64,000 nt of DNA from Galbibacter sp035306585. GTDB taxonomy: Bacteria; Bacteroidota; Bacteroidia; Flavobacteriales; Flavobacteriaceae. The notes below the pieces were generated by a model. The model was not told where the DNA came from. It worked only from the letters and a program-made list of their open reading frames with translations, and ran no database searches. The translations under genes and the position numbers were made by a program. Below, in pieces: positions 25,106 through 34,468 of the stretch. The stretch is taken from positions 39,920 through 103,919 of the forward strand of contig NZ_DATGNU010000010.1 of assembly GCF_035306585.1 (NCBI RefSeq), in the 5' to 3' direction. How positions within the stretch are numbered: position 1 is the stretch's first letter; the number at the start of each line of letters is the position of its first letter.

Positions 25106-25990
25106 TTAACTTCTAACGGCGTGTTTTTTTGTGAACTCAGAAGGTGTCATGCCTTTGATAAGCTTAAATTGTCGATTGAAATTAGAGAGATTATTAAACC
25201 CCGATTCATAGCATATATGAGTGATCTTCATATTGTTTTCTATTAACAACATCTTACAGGCATACCCTACTCTAATTTCGTTGAGGTAGTTGGTAAAGGT
25301 CGTTCGGTGTATTCTTTTAAAAAATCGGCTAAAGGCGGCCTTGTTCATATGTACTGCCTCCGCCACATCCGAAGCACTGATCGGCCGGGTGAAGTTTTCA
25401 AATATAAACTCGTAAATCCTTTTAAGATTGCTATTTTCCACCTTGTCAAAGGAATTCTTAAACCCAGCGCTTGATAGGATTTTGTAATTTTCATGTTCGG
25501 ATAACGCACCGAGAATTCTCAGTAGAAGGAGCGTCTTTTGAAGCGGAGTGCGATTGGTATTCTCAGAAAGACTTATAAACTTATTTAGGAGTCTTTTTGG
25601 AAGTTTTCGAAAACATATTCCAAGGGCTGATCGCTGCAAAAGATCCTTTAACGGCTTCATTTCATATGCATTGAAAAAATGTTCTCCTAAAAAGTCCTGA
25701 CGGAAATGCACTGAAATAGCGTCAGCATAATTGGTATTAGTTTTACTATCAAAGTAATGCTCATCATTCATCCACATATGGGGTAGGTTCGCTCCAATGA
25801 GCACCACATCCCCTTTCTTAAAAGGTTCTATACTGTCTCCGATAAACCGTGTCCCAGTACTCTCAAGAATAATCACCAATTCGAGCTCTGGATGATAATG
25901 CCATACTTTTAAAAAATGAGGATGCCTATTTCTAGTAACAGAAAAAGAATTTAATTGGGAGTTGGTACGATCTAAATAATGAAGTTTCAT
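25106..25990 (-). CDS. AraC-family transcriptional regulator of the fucose locus
   Basis: A regulator of about 294 residues with an N-terminal cupin-like sensor domain (HPHFLKVWHYHPELELVII, GDSIEPFKKGDVVLIGANLPHMW) and a C-terminal AraC DNA-binding domain with two helix-turn-helix units. The second is ICYESGFNNLSNFNRQFKLIKGMTPSEF, a textbook match. The frame is open to 26050, but the ATG at 25990 gives the start (MKLHYLDR) that fits the domain. It is the first gene of the minus-strand cluster, 96 bases before fucD. It probably senses L-fucose or a pathway acid and activates the operon; the ligand is inferred. Confidence 0.88.
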   Translation of the reverse strand: MKLHYLDRTNSQLNSFSVTRNRHPHFLKVWHYHPELELVIILESTGTRFIGDSIEPFKKGDVVLIGANLPHMWMNDEHYFDSKTNTNYADAISVHFRQDFLGEHFFNAYEMKPLKDLLQRSALGICFRKLPKRLLNKFISLSENTNRTPLQKTLLLLRILGALSEHENYKILSSAGFKNSFDKVENSNLKRIYEFIFENFTRPISASDVAEAVHMNKAAFSRFFKRIHRTTFTNYLNEIRVGYACKMLLIENNMKITHICYESGFNNLSNFNRQFKLIKGMTPSEFTKKHAVRS

Positions 25991-26177
25991 CGATGCAATA
26001 ACATTAGCTCTAAGATACAAAAAATTCAATTCGACAGAAGTCAATCTCACATTTAGGCCACTCTTGAAAGCCTACGTTATGGAGCGCTAGACTATTTTCA
26101 GCCAACCTGCAACACCAATTTTCTTACCCAGCACATTGCTTTTATAGATTACCAATTTTTAAAACCCACAAATTTTC

Positions 26178-26185
26178 TATTTTTG
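26178..26185 (+). promoter_or_regulatory. -7 element of udk
   Basis: TATTTTTG matches TAnnTTTG and lies 16 bases before the udk ATG in the divergent interval shared with the AraC gene. No clear TTG is seen at -33. Confidence 0.45.
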
Positions 26186-26201
26186 TAGAAAAATATAACG
26201 G

Positions 26202-26810
26202 ATGCTTATTATAGGAATAGCTGGTGGGACTGGCTGTGGTAAAACAACAGTAGTCAATCAAATTATCAATGAACTTCCAGAGAACGAGGTTGGTGTAATC
26301 TCTCAAGATTCCTATTATAAGGACACCTCTCACCTGAGCTTCGAGGAACGGACAAAAATTAATTTTGACCATCCGCGAACCATCGATTTTGACTTACTTT
26401 ACGAGCATCTACTGCTGTTAAAAGATAATCAAGTGATTGAGCAACCAGTGTATTCCTTTGTAAAACACAACCGTACAAAGGATACCATATTAACCCAGCC
26501 AAGAAAGGTGATGATTGTCGAAGGAATCCTTATATTGACCCATCCAAAGTTACGTGAGTTATTTGATATTAAGATTTTTGTGCACGCCGATTCGGATGAG
26601 CGTCTAATACGAAGAATTAAGAGGGATATAACAGAACGCGGAAGAGATGTCAACGAGGTACTTACCCGATATCAAACCACGCTTAAACCAATGCACCAAC
26701 AATTCATAGAACCATCGAAAGAGTTTGCAGATATTATTATACCAAACAATAAATACAACACTGTAGCTATTAACATAGTACGTACTATTATTAACGAGCG
26801 TTTGATATAA
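26202..26810 (+). CDS. udk: Uridine kinase
   Basis: A 202-residue P-loop kinase that phosphorylates uridine and cytidine in pyrimidine salvage. GIAGGTGCGKTT near residues 4-15 is the Walker A motif, QDSYYKD contains the catalytic Asp and Tyr, NFDHPRTIDFDLL is the nucleoside-binding segment and RRIKRDITERGRD the lid with Arg residues. Length matches the bacterial family (about 205-215). Its stop is two bases from the next start, so it is cotranscribed with the division gene. Confidence 0.95.
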   Translation: MLIIGIAGGTGCGKTTVVNQIINELPENEVGVISQDSYYKDTSHLSFEERTKINFDHPRTIDFDLLYEHLLLLKDNQVIEQPVYSFVKHNRTKDTILTQPRKVMIVEGILILTHPKLRELFDIKIFVHADSDERLIRRIKRDITERGRDVNEVLTRYQTTLKPMHQQFIEPSKEFADIIIPNNKYNTVAINIVRTIINERLI

Positions 26811-26812
26811 GC

Positions 26813-27139
26813 ATGACAATTAAAGAGATTAGAAAATCCAGATGGTTTAAATTTTTTTCCAATATATATGTATTGGTGCTCACACTGTTTGTTATTTGGA
26901 TGCTCTTTTTCGACACCAATTCTTGGTGGTTTACCCATAGGGAGCTCAATAATGAAATTAAAAAACTCCAACAACAAAAAATTCATCTGCAAAAAGAAAT
27001 TGCAAATGATAAAAGGATTTTAAAGAATCTTAAAAGTAAGGAGGATCTCGAGAAATACGCCCGTGAAAAATATTACCTCAAAAAGGACGGCGAGGAAATC
27101 TACTTGATAGAATATCAAGATAGTATCAATAAGGATTAA
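26813..27139 (+). CDS. Septum formation initiator (FtsB/DivIC-like)
   Basis: A 108-residue bitopic membrane protein: a short basic cytoplasmic tail (KEIRKSRWFK), one membrane helix (about 16-36), then a periplasmic coiled coil (about 45-82, with ELNNEIKKLQQQKIHLQKEI) and a C-terminal globular end. KSKEDLEKYAREKYYLKKDGEEIYLIEY is the family's signature: the helix end and the KxxGE segment that contacts FtsQ or DivIB. It should act in the divisome that recruits septal wall enzymes. Confidence 0.9.
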   Translation: MTIKEIRKSRWFKFFSNIYVLVLTLFVIWMLFFDTNSWWFTHRELNNEIKKLQQQKIHLQKEIANDKRILKNLKSKEDLEKYAREKYYLKKDGEEIYLIEYQDSINKD

Positions 27140-27240
27140 CAACCAATCGCATGGCTTATCATTGATAATTCATCTGGTGTGTTGCAAAAGGTTGTGAATT
27201 CAATACAAGATTATATCTTTAATCTCTAAAACTAACAACA

Positions 27241-28611
27241 ATGCAAAATTCTCTATTTAGCGACTTTGATGAGATTACCGCAAAACAATGGAAACAAAAA
27301 ATCCAATACGAATTAGAAGGAGAGGATTATAACCAGAGGCTTGTACATAAAACCGCAGAGGATATTAATATCAAGCCTTTTTACCAAGGTGTAAAAGAAG
27401 ATGCGATTACCATGCTGCATCAAGGTTGGAAAATCACAGAAAAAATATATGTAAAAAACCCAAGCGCTTCCAGAGCTACGATCCTCAAAGCCATTGAAAA
27501 TGGCGCGGAGAGCCTTTACCTAATTGTACCTAGCAAAGACATCTCCATCGAAGAGGTACTCCATCAAGTACCCTTAGCAGGGCTCGAGATAGATTTTGAA
27601 TTTGAATTTCTCTCCGTTGATTTTATAGAGGCACTAATAAGTTTTTTCTCAGATAAAAAAGTTAAACTACATTTAAACTTAGACATTATCGGCCGATTAG
27701 CAAGGGAAGGAAATTGGTTTGACAACCAGAAGAATGATTTTGAGCAGCTCTCATTAATTCTTAAAAGAATTCAAGGAAGTAGCCAGGTTCAGAGTTCCAT
27801 TGGTATCGATATAAGTCTATATCAAAATGCAGGAGGTACGATGGTACAACAATTGGCCTATGGGCTTTCTCATGCTAATGAGTACCTAAATTATTTTAGG
27901 GACGCTGCATTACATGTTAGCTTTCACAATAGCGTTTCGGGAAATTATTTCTTTGAAATCGCGAAACTTAGAGCGATACGTGTGTTATGGGAAAATTTGA
28001 TCTCGGCCTATCAAATATCTGCTGAATTATCTATACACAGTACGCCTTCCAAGCGAAATAAAACTTTGTATGATTACAACCTCAACATGTTGCGTACTAC
28101 CACGGAATACATGAGTGCTATTCTTGGAGGATCTGATCGCATTTCATTTCTCCCCTATGATGCGGTATATCACAAAGACAATGAATTTTCCAGAAGGATC
28201 GCACGCAACCAGCTGTTGATTTTAAAACATGAAAGTTATTTTGATACGGTAAACAATCCAGCCGATGGCACCTACTATATCGAAGAACTTTGCCGTGAGT
28301 TATGCCAAAAAGCATTTAAGCTCTTTAAGCAATTAGAGAAAGGTGGAGGATTTTTATCGCAACTAAAATCGCATCAGATTCAAAAGAAAATAAAAGAGAG
28401 TGCCAGCAAAGAAAACGCTAGTTTTAAGAAAAAGTCTACGGTATTAGTAGGCACCAACTTTTATGAGAATCCACAGGATAAGATGTCCGAGGATTTAGAG
28501 CTTTATCCATTTGTAAAGACCAATTCGAGAAAGACACTCATCGAACCCATTATAGAGAGACGCCTATCAGAGCAGCTAGAAAAACAACGCCTAAAGACTG
28601 AAATACTATGA
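27241..28611 (+). CDS. mutA: Methylmalonyl-CoA mutase, small (beta) subunit
   Basis: A 456-residue subunit of the adenosylcobalamin-dependent mutase interconverting methylmalonyl-CoA and succinyl-CoA in propionate metabolism. It shows the barrel of the MutA type (WKITEKIYVKNPSA, SFHNSVSGNYFFEIAKLRAIRVLWENLI and LRTTTEYMSAILGGSDRISFLPYD). It has no cobalamin-binding domain, and at 456 residues it is shorter than the roughly 620 residues of some other MutA proteins, as is usual in Bacteroidota. The last four bases overlap the start of mutB. No B12-dependent leader element was recognised upstream. Confidence 0.93.
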   Translation: MQNSLFSDFDEITAKQWKQKIQYELEGEDYNQRLVHKTAEDINIKPFYQGVKEDAITMLHQGWKITEKIYVKNPSASRATILKAIENGAESLYLIVPSKDISIEEVLHQVPLAGLEIDFEFEFLSVDFIEALISFFSDKKVKLHLNLDIIGRLAREGNWFDNQKNDFEQLSLILKRIQGSSQVQSSIGIDISLYQNAGGTMVQQLAYGLSHANEYLNYFRDAALHVSFHNSVSGNYFFEIAKLRAIRVLWENLISAYQISAELSIHSTPSKRNKTLYDYNLNMLRTTTEYMSAILGGSDRISFLPYDAVYHKDNEFSRRIARNQLLILKHESYFDTVNNPADGTYYIEELCRELCQKAFKLFKQLEKGGGFLSQLKSHQIQKKIKESASKENASFKKKSTVLVGTNFYENPQDKMSEDLELYPFVKTNSRKTLIEPIIERRLSEQLEKQRLKTEIL

Positions 28612-30734
28612 ATAGGAAAGACCTCCAAGAGCTTGAATTAAGCTTTGACAAGTTTTATAACCAAAAACCCACACAGGTTTCCAAGTTCAACACCGCTGAA
28701 GACATCCCTATAAAGAAACACTATACAAAGCAAGATGTTGCTGGGTTAGATCATTTAAATTTTGCCGCAGGTTTCCCTCCTTATCTACGGGGACCATATA
28801 CCACCATGTATGTGAGAAAACCATGGACCATACGGCAGTATGCGGGGTTTTCCACAGCTGAAGAAAGCAATGCCTTTTACAGAAGAAATCTAGCAGCAGG
28901 TCAACGAGGGCTATCCGTTGCATTTGACCTTGCCACCCATAGAGGATATGATTCCGATCACCCTAGGGTCAATGCGGATGTTGGAAAGGCAGGGGTCGCC
29001 ATCGATAGTGTGGAAGATATGAAGATCCTATTTGACCAAATTCCGCTGGATCAAATTTCAGTATCCATGACCATGAATGGTGCAGTGCTTCCCATTATGG
29101 CATTTTATATCATTGCCGCACGGGAACAAGGCGTAAGTGAAGATAAACTATCTGGTACGATACAAAATGATATTTTGAAAGAATTTATGGTTCGTAATAC
29201 CTATATCTATCCTCCAGATCCCTCGATGCGAATTATTGCTGATATTTTTAAGTATACCAGTGGACATATGCCAAAATTTAACAGTATCAGCATATCAGGC
29301 TACCATATGCAAGAGGCAGGAGCTACCGCAGATATTGAACTTGCGTACACCTTGGCCAATGGACTAGAATACATTAAAACAGGACTATCCCAAGGGATGG
29401 ATATTGATGAATTTGCTCCGAGACTTTCATTTTTCTGGGGAATTGGAATGAACCATTTTATGGAAATCGCCAAATTAAGAGCTGGCAGAATGCTATGGGC
29501 AAAACTACTAAGGCAGTTTCATCCAAAAAAAGATAAATCTAGCTCCCTTAGAGCTCATAGTCAAACCAGTGGATGGAGTCTAACCGAACAAGACCCCTTT
29601 AACAATGTGGCTAGAACGTGTATTGAAGCGGCTGCAGCAGCTTTTGGTGGCACGCAATCCCTACATACCAACGCTTTAGATGAGGCCATTGCTCTTCCAA
29701 GTGATTTTTCCGCTCGTATTGCGAGAAATACCCAATTATATTTACAACACGAAACAGGAATTACCAAAACCGTGGATCCATGGGCGGGAAGTTATTATCT
29801 CGAACGGCTAACGGCTGACATTGCCCAAAAAGCCTGGCAGCACATCAAAGAAATTGAGTCCCTCGGGGGAATGACCAAGGCTATAAGTTCTGGCATTCCA
29901 AAAATGCGAATCGAACAGGCAGCAGCTCGTAAACAAGCTCGCATCGATAGTGATCAAGATCTCATTATAGGAGTCAATAAATACCAGTCTCCTGAGGATG
30001 ACTTTTTAGAAGTGCTCGAGGTTGACAACCACATGGTACGTCAAAGTCAAATCGAGCGATTACAACAACTCAAACAACACAGGAACCACGCCAGGGTTCA
30101 GGAGTGTTTAAAGAAAATTGAACAGGCAGCGCAATTAGGCGAAGGAAATTTATTAGCTTTAAGCATTGATGCAGCAAAAGAGCGTGCTACTTTAGGTGAA
30201 ATATCCACGGCCTTAGAGAAGAGCTTTGGCCGATATAAGGCCGAAGTACAAACTTTTAGCGGAGTATACGCAAAGGAAGTGAACAAAGACACCAATTTTG
30301 AAAAAGCAAGAGCATTAGCGGATCGTTTTGCCCAGCAGGACGGCCGAAGACCCCGCATTATGATCGCCAAAATGGGACAAGATGGTCATGACAGAGGGGC
30401 GAAAGTAGTGGCAACTGGCTATGCGGACATAGGATTTGATGTGGATATTGGCGCCTTGTTTCAAAGTCCAGAAGAAGCGGTCAAACAAGCTGTTGAAAAC
30501 GATGTTCACATTTTGGGTATCTCCTCCTTGGCTGGAGGGCACAAGACCCTTGTTCCAGAAATCATGAAAGCTTTAGAGGCCTATCAACGCGAGGACATTA
30601 TGGTAATTGTTGGCGGGGTTATTCCGAAGAAGGATTATGAATTTTTGTTTGATAACGGTGTGGTGGCCGTATTTGGTCCCGGCACTAAAATAAGTGAGGC
30701 TGCCATTACCATATTAGAGATATTAATGGGCTAA
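28608..30734 (+). CDS. mutB: Methylmalonyl-CoA mutase, large (alpha) subunit
   Basis: The catalytic 708-residue subunit. The N-terminal CoA-binding barrel shows GPYTTMYVRKPWTIRQYAGFSTAEESN, FDLATHRGYDSDHPRV and SVSMTMNGAVLP. The C-terminal B12-binding domain (about 575-705) has the DxHxxG cobalamin motif at D592-G-H594-D-R-G597, then the GADVD-like segment and the conserved glycine loop VIVGGVIP. Acts as a heterodimer with MutA, whose gene overlaps it by four bases. Length agrees with the family. Confidence 0.96.
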   Translation: MNRKDLQELELSFDKFYNQKPTQVSKFNTAEDIPIKKHYTKQDVAGLDHLNFAAGFPPYLRGPYTTMYVRKPWTIRQYAGFSTAEESNAFYRRNLAAGQRGLSVAFDLATHRGYDSDHPRVNADVGKAGVAIDSVEDMKILFDQIPLDQISVSMTMNGAVLPIMAFYIIAAREQGVSEDKLSGTIQNDILKEFMVRNTYIYPPDPSMRIIADIFKYTSGHMPKFNSISISGYHMQEAGATADIELAYTLANGLEYIKTGLSQGMDIDEFAPRLSFFWGIGMNHFMEIAKLRAGRMLWAKLLRQFHPKKDKSSSLRAHSQTSGWSLTEQDPFNNVARTCIEAAAAAFGGTQSLHTNALDEAIALPSDFSARIARNTQLYLQHETGITKTVDPWAGSYYLERLTADIAQKAWQHIKEIESLGGMTKAISSGIPKMRIEQAAARKQARIDSDQDLIIGVNKYQSPEDDFLEVLEVDNHMVRQSQIERLQQLKQHRNHARVQECLKKIEQAAQLGEGNLLALSIDAAKERATLGEISTALEKSFGRYKAEVQTFSGVYAKEVNKDTNFEKARALADRFAQQDGRRPRIMIAKMGQDGHDRGAKVVATGYADIGFDVDIGALFQSPEEAVKQAVENDVHILGISSLAGGHKTLVPEIMKALEAYQREDIMVIVGGVIPKKDYEFLFDNGVVAVFGPGTKISEAAITILEILMG

Positions 30735-30743
30735 TTATTAATT

Positions 30744-30759
30744 AAGATATTTTTGTCCT
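30744..30759 (+). promoter_or_regulatory. Predicted Rrf2 operator 1, in front of the rrf2 gene
   Basis: AAGATAT-TT-TTGTCCT is a 7-2-7 dyad. Its right half contains the TTG that serves as -33 box of the rrf2 promoter, so binding would block transcription. The same pattern occurs before norZ and nirK. Confidence 0.55.
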
Positions 30760-30784
30760 AATTAAATTTTTCAATGTATATTTG
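30753..30784 (+). promoter_or_regulatory. Promoter of the rrf2 gene
   Basis: TTG at 30753-30755, a 21-base spacer and TATATTTG at 30777-30784 match the Bacteroidota consensus. The expected transcription start is near 30790, 17 bases before the ATG. Confidence 0.6.
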
Positions 30785-30806
30785 TACCCAATAAAACGAG
30801 ATATTT

Positions 30807-31235
30807 ATGTTTTCAAAGGCATGTGAATACGGAATTAAAGCTGCAATCTACATAACGCAAAACTCGCTTCAAAACAATCGAGTGAGCCTAAAGGAGATAG
30901 CAGCTGAAATTGATTCACCTGTAGCATTTACAGCTAAGATCTTACAAGACTTAGCAAGAAATCAGGTAGTCACTTCCATTAAGGGCGCCCGTGGAGGTTT
31001 TGAAATTCACAATCCCGGAGAACTTAAATTATCCCAAATTGTCAATGCTATTGATAGCGATGATGTGTACAAGGGATGTGGTTTGGGTCTAGTTAAGTGT
31101 GATGAACTTAACCCCTGCCCTATTCATGATAAATTCAAAATCGTTCGCGAAAAATTAAAAGAAATGTTGGAAAATACTTCTTTAAAAGAACTCGCTCTTA
31201 AGCTTGATGATGGGACCACTGTTTTAAAGATTTAA
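30807..31235 (+). CDS. Rrf2-family Fe-S transcriptional regulator (NsrR-like)
   Basis: A 142-residue DNA-binding protein with an N-terminal winged helix-turn-helix (YGIKAAIYITQ, VSLKEIAAEIDSPVAFTAKILQDLAR, SIKGARGGFEIHNP). Three Cys at 91, 98 and 104 (CGLGLVKC then CDELNPC) sit where NsrR and IscR bind a [2Fe-2S] or [4Fe-4S] cluster. NsrR proteins lose DNA binding when NO attacks the cluster. It directly precedes the NO reductase gene, and a matching operator lies in its own promoter, so an autoregulated NO-responsive repressor is likely. The exact class (NsrR, RsrR or another) is inferred. Confidence 0.88.
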   Translation: MFSKACEYGIKAAIYITQNSLQNNRVSLKEIAAEIDSPVAFTAKILQDLARNQVVTSIKGARGGFEIHNPGELKLSQIVNAIDSDDVYKGCGLGLVKCDELNPCPIHDKFKIVREKLKEMLENTSLKELALKLDDGTTVLKI

Positions 31236-31265
31236 CAACGATTAAAAAAAAATTTAAACAGAAAT

Positions 31266-31281
31266 AGGATATAATTGTCCT
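31266..31281 (+). promoter_or_regulatory. Predicted Rrf2 operator 2, in front of norZ
   Basis: AGGATAT-AA-TTGTCCT is a 7-2-7 dyad ending 19 bases before the norZ ATG. TATAATTG at 31270-31277, one mismatch from the -7 consensus, lies within it, so the site would cover the promoter. Confidence 0.55.
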
Positions 31282-31300
31282 AATTAATAATACATAAGCA

Positions 31301-33544
31301 ATGAACAAAGAACGAAAACTATGGATATTATTTTCGGCTGTAATGGTACTCTCTTTCGCAGTACTTGGTTACTACGGTTTCGAAATTTACCAACAGATGC
31401 CCCCTGTCCCCAAATCGGTTCAGACAGAAGATGGGACAGTAATATTCACCGAAAAAGAAATTTTAGATGGTCAAAATGTATGGCAAAGTATAGGAGGACA
31501 AGAAGTAGGATCCATTTGGGGTCACGGTGCGTATCAGGCACCTGATTGGACGGCTGACTGGCTTCACCGTGAGGCTTTACTGATACTTGATCAGTATGCC
31601 CAGGAACAATACAAGGTGAATTATCAGCAAGCAAACCCAGCGCAGCAAGCTGCCCTTGAGGTAAAACTTCAAGAATATATTAGAGAAAACACCTATGATC
31701 CAGCCAGTGAGGTAATATACATCTCCAAGGAGCGCGTCCTTGCAATAGAAAAATTATCACAATATTACTCCTCTCTTTTTACCGACGATCCTGAATTTGA
31801 AAAGCTCCGCCACGATTATGCTATCCCAAAGAACTCCATTAAAGATCCACAAAAGTTAAAGCAACTCAATGCCTTTTTCTTTTGGGCCACTTGGGCTACC
31901 GTTACAGAACGTCCAGATTCGCAAGTGAGTTATACCCACAACTGGCCAGCAGAGGATCTAGTAGGCAACAAGGCAACCACTGAATTATTATCATGGTCAG
32001 GAGTGAGTATCATTTTGCTTATTCTTTGTATCGGTATTATGGTGTTCTATCACGTAAGATCTGGTGGAGAAGAGGAAGTATTAGCCCCTGCCAGGGATCC
32101 GCTTTTAAAGCAGGGTATTACCCCTTCCATGCGACTTACTAAAAATTATTTCTGGGTGGTTTGTTTACTTATGGTTCTTCAAATGGTACTAGGTATCATC
32201 ACTGCACACTACGGTGTTGAAGGTGACGGCCTTTACGGCATACCCCTAGATCAGTTCCTGCCCTATTCTGTATCGCGAACATGGCACACCCAATTGGCTA
32301 TTTTCTGGATCGCTACAGCTTGGCTAGCTACTGGCCTTTACATTGCTCCAGCGGTCTCTGGAAAAGATCCAAAGTATCAAAGCCTAGGGGTAAACTTATT
32401 ATTTATTTCCCTTTTGGTTATTGTGGTGGGTTCCATGATCGGTCAATGGATGGGAATCATGCAAAAATTAGATCTAATTGATAATTTTTGGTTTGGACAT
32501 CAAGGTTATGAATATGTTGATCTTGGAAGATTCTGGCAGCTGTTCTTATTTGTGGGCCTATTTATATGGTTAGCCCTTATGATTCGGCCACTTATTGCTA
32601 TAGTTAGACAAAAAACAGCCGAAAAGAACCTTATCATTTTATTCCTTATTTCTTGTTGTGCTATTGCGTTGTTCTACGGTGCAGGTCTTATGTGGGGTAG
32701 ACAAACCAACTTAGCAATTGCAGAATACTGGAGATGGTGGGTAGTTCACCTTTGGGTAGAAGGATTTTTCGAGGTTTTTGCAACGGTAGTGATTGCATTC
32801 CTATTTGTGAGACTCGGTCTCTTAAAACCCAAAACTGCAACCTTAAATGTGCTTATTGCAACGATTGTATTTATGTCTGGAGGAATTCTTGGAACCTTCC
32901 ATCACTTGTACTTCAGTGGAACTCCAACCGCTGTTATGGCACTCGGTGCGACCTTTAGCGCTTTAGAGGTGGTACCTTTAACGCTTATTGGATACGAGGC
33001 TTATCACAACTATAGAGTGACCAAATCAACCCAGTGGATTAAGGATTATAAATGGCCTATCTATTTTATGATCGCCGTGGCATTTTGGAACTTCCTAGGA
33101 GCTGGGGTCTTTGGATTCATCATTAACCCTCCAATTGCGTTGTATTACATTCAAGGTTTGAACACAACTGCTCTGCATGCACACACGGCCCTATTTGGTG
33201 TCTATGGAATGTTAGGTATCGGTTTAATGCTCTTTGTCCTTAGAAGCTTATACAGAAATGTAAAATGGAATGATCGTCTGATAGGCATTACTTTTTGGAC
33301 ATTAAATATCGGATTACTCGCTATGGCTCTTTTAAGTCTACTTCCTATTGGAATTTGGCAAGCCGTTGAGAGTATAGAAAAAGGTATGTGGTATGCGAGG
33401 TCTTCCGAACTTATGCAACACCCGACAATGATCACACTTAAGTGGCTCAGAACCATTGGGGATGTAGTATTTGCAGTTGGAATTCTTAGTTGTTGTTATT
33501 TCGTTTTCGATCTAACTATTAAAAATAAAATAAATTCAAAATAG
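31301..33544 (+). CDS. norZ: Quinol-dependent nitric oxide reductase (qNOR)
   Basis: A 747-residue membrane enzyme reducing two NO to N2O with electrons from quinol. One N-terminal helix (about 9-30) is followed by a long periplasmic domain (about 35-220; GQNVWQSIGGQEVGSIWGHGAYQAPDWTADWLHRE) that resembles NorC but without a CxxCH heme site, which defines qNOR. The remaining 13 or so helices form the NorB/heme-copper-oxidase-like core, with His ligands visible in SRTWHTQLAIFW, WWVVHLWVEGFFEVFA, GTFHHLYFSGTP and ALHAHTALFGVYG. The last three correspond to the high-spin heme/FeB site. It is in front of the ric gene, with an Rrf2 operator at its promoter. Confidence 0.95.
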   Translation: MNKERKLWILFSAVMVLSFAVLGYYGFEIYQQMPPVPKSVQTEDGTVIFTEKEILDGQNVWQSIGGQEVGSIWGHGAYQAPDWTADWLHREALLILDQYAQEQYKVNYQQANPAQQAALEVKLQEYIRENTYDPASEVIYISKERVLAIEKLSQYYSSLFTDDPEFEKLRHDYAIPKNSIKDPQKLKQLNAFFFWATWATVTERPDSQVSYTHNWPAEDLVGNKATTELLSWSGVSIILLILCIGIMVFYHVRSGGEEEVLAPARDPLLKQGITPSMRLTKNYFWVVCLLMVLQMVLGIITAHYGVEGDGLYGIPLDQFLPYSVSRTWHTQLAIFWIATAWLATGLYIAPAVSGKDPKYQSLGVNLLFISLLVIVVGSMIGQWMGIMQKLDLIDNFWFGHQGYEYVDLGRFWQLFLFVGLFIWLALMIRPLIAIVRQKTAEKNLIILFLISCCAIALFYGAGLMWGRQTNLAIAEYWRWWVVHLWVEGFFEVFATVVIAFLFVRLGLLKPKTATLNVLIATIVFMSGGILGTFHHLYFSGTPTAVMALGATFSALEVVPLTLIGYEAYHNYRVTKSTQWIKDYKWPIYFMIAVAFWNFLGAGVFGFIINPPIALYYIQGLNTTALHAHTALFGVYGMLGIGLMLFVLRSLYRNVKWNDRLIGITFWTLNIGLLAMALLSLLPIGIWQAVESIEKGMWYARSSELMQHPTMITLKWLRTIGDVVFAVGILSCCYFVFDLTIKNKINSK

Positions 33545-33551
33545 AACAGTC

Positions 33552-34274
33552 ATGGAAAATTTAATGAATGAAACCATTGGTCAAGTTGTAGCAGAAAATT
33601 TTAGAACTGCTGCCGTATTCTACAACCACGGAATCGATTTTTGCTGCCGAGGTAATAGAGTTATAAATGATGTATGTGAGAAGAAGAATATCGATCCCAG
33701 TAAATTGGAAGCCGAATTAAGAGAAGCGCTAAATACCGCTGGAAGAGGTGTGGATGATCCAAAGACTTGGACATTGGCAAAGCTCATCGATCATATCGTT
33801 CCTACACACCACAGATACGTTGAGGAAAAGACTCCAATCCTATTGCAATTCCTAGCCAAGCTTTGCAAAGTGCATGGAGAGGCTCATCCAGAACTTTTTG
33901 AAATCAACGAGCATTTTCAATACACTGCAAGTGACCTTGCCGCACATATGAAAAAAGAAGAACTCATGCTCTTCCCACAGATCAAAAAATTGGAAAATGC
34001 CAAAGAAACTGGAACTTCATGGACTCCTCCAGGATTTGGAACAGTAAAAAACCCAATTGCAATGATGATGCAAGAGCACGAGGATGAGGGCGATCGATTT
34101 GTGAAGATTAGTGAACTATCCAATAATTATACTCCACCAGCGGATGCGTGTAATACCTATAGAATTACCTATGCCATGTTGGATGAGTTTGAAAAAGACC
34201 TTCACAGACATATCCACTTGGAAAACAACATTCTGTTTCCAAGAGCTATTGAATTAGAAAGTGCTGTGGTTTAA
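33552..34274 (+). CDS. ric: Iron-sulfur cluster repair di-iron protein (Ric/ScdA/YtfE)
   Basis: A 240-residue cytoplasmic protein that repairs Fe-S centres damaged by NO or oxidants. The N-terminal ScdA domain (about 1-75) shows the conserved GIDFCCRGN motif with two Cys, and the C-terminal hemerythrin-like domain (about 80-235) carries the di-iron His/Glu set: HIVPTHHRYVEE, LAAHMKKEELMLFP, MMQEHEDEGDRF and HRHIHLENNILFPRA. It starts seven bases behind norZ and is cotranscribed with it, consistent with NO defence. A strong hairpin terminator follows. Confidence 0.94.
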   Translation: MENLMNETIGQVVAENFRTAAVFYNHGIDFCCRGNRVINDVCEKKNIDPSKLEAELREALNTAGRGVDDPKTWTLAKLIDHIVPTHHRYVEEKTPILLQFLAKLCKVHGEAHPELFEINEHFQYTASDLAAHMKKEELMLFPQIKKLENAKETGTSWTPPGFGTVKNPIAMMMQEHEDEGDRFVKISELSNNYTPPADACNTYRITYAMLDEFEKDLHRHIHLENNILFPRAIELESAVV

Positions 34275-34366
34275 AACCCATCTAAGCCTCATTAAAAGCG
34301 CTCTAATTTAATAGAAGCTTCAAACGAACAAATTAGTTTTGAGTTTTTGTTCCAAGGTTTGTTCTG

Positions 34367-34410
34367 CCATAAGTGATTCTATTTTTACCCTAGAATCACT
34401 TATGGTTTTC
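34367..34410 (+). terminator. Strong terminator of the norZ-ric operon
   Basis: A perfect 15-bp stem (CCATAAGTGATTCTA and TAGAATCACTTATGG, 34367-34405) with a nine-base loop, followed by TTTTC. It lies about 90 bases behind ric. Confidence 0.75.
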
Positions 34411-34468
34411 TAATTTAAATTAAAAACTCCTGGTCTAAAAAGAAATCTTTTGGGCTGCCACTGAACCA

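Noticed and set aside
27140..27240. Cobalamin riboswitch before mutA
   Set aside because: The 100-base interval has no B12-box-like sequence and is too short for the full element.
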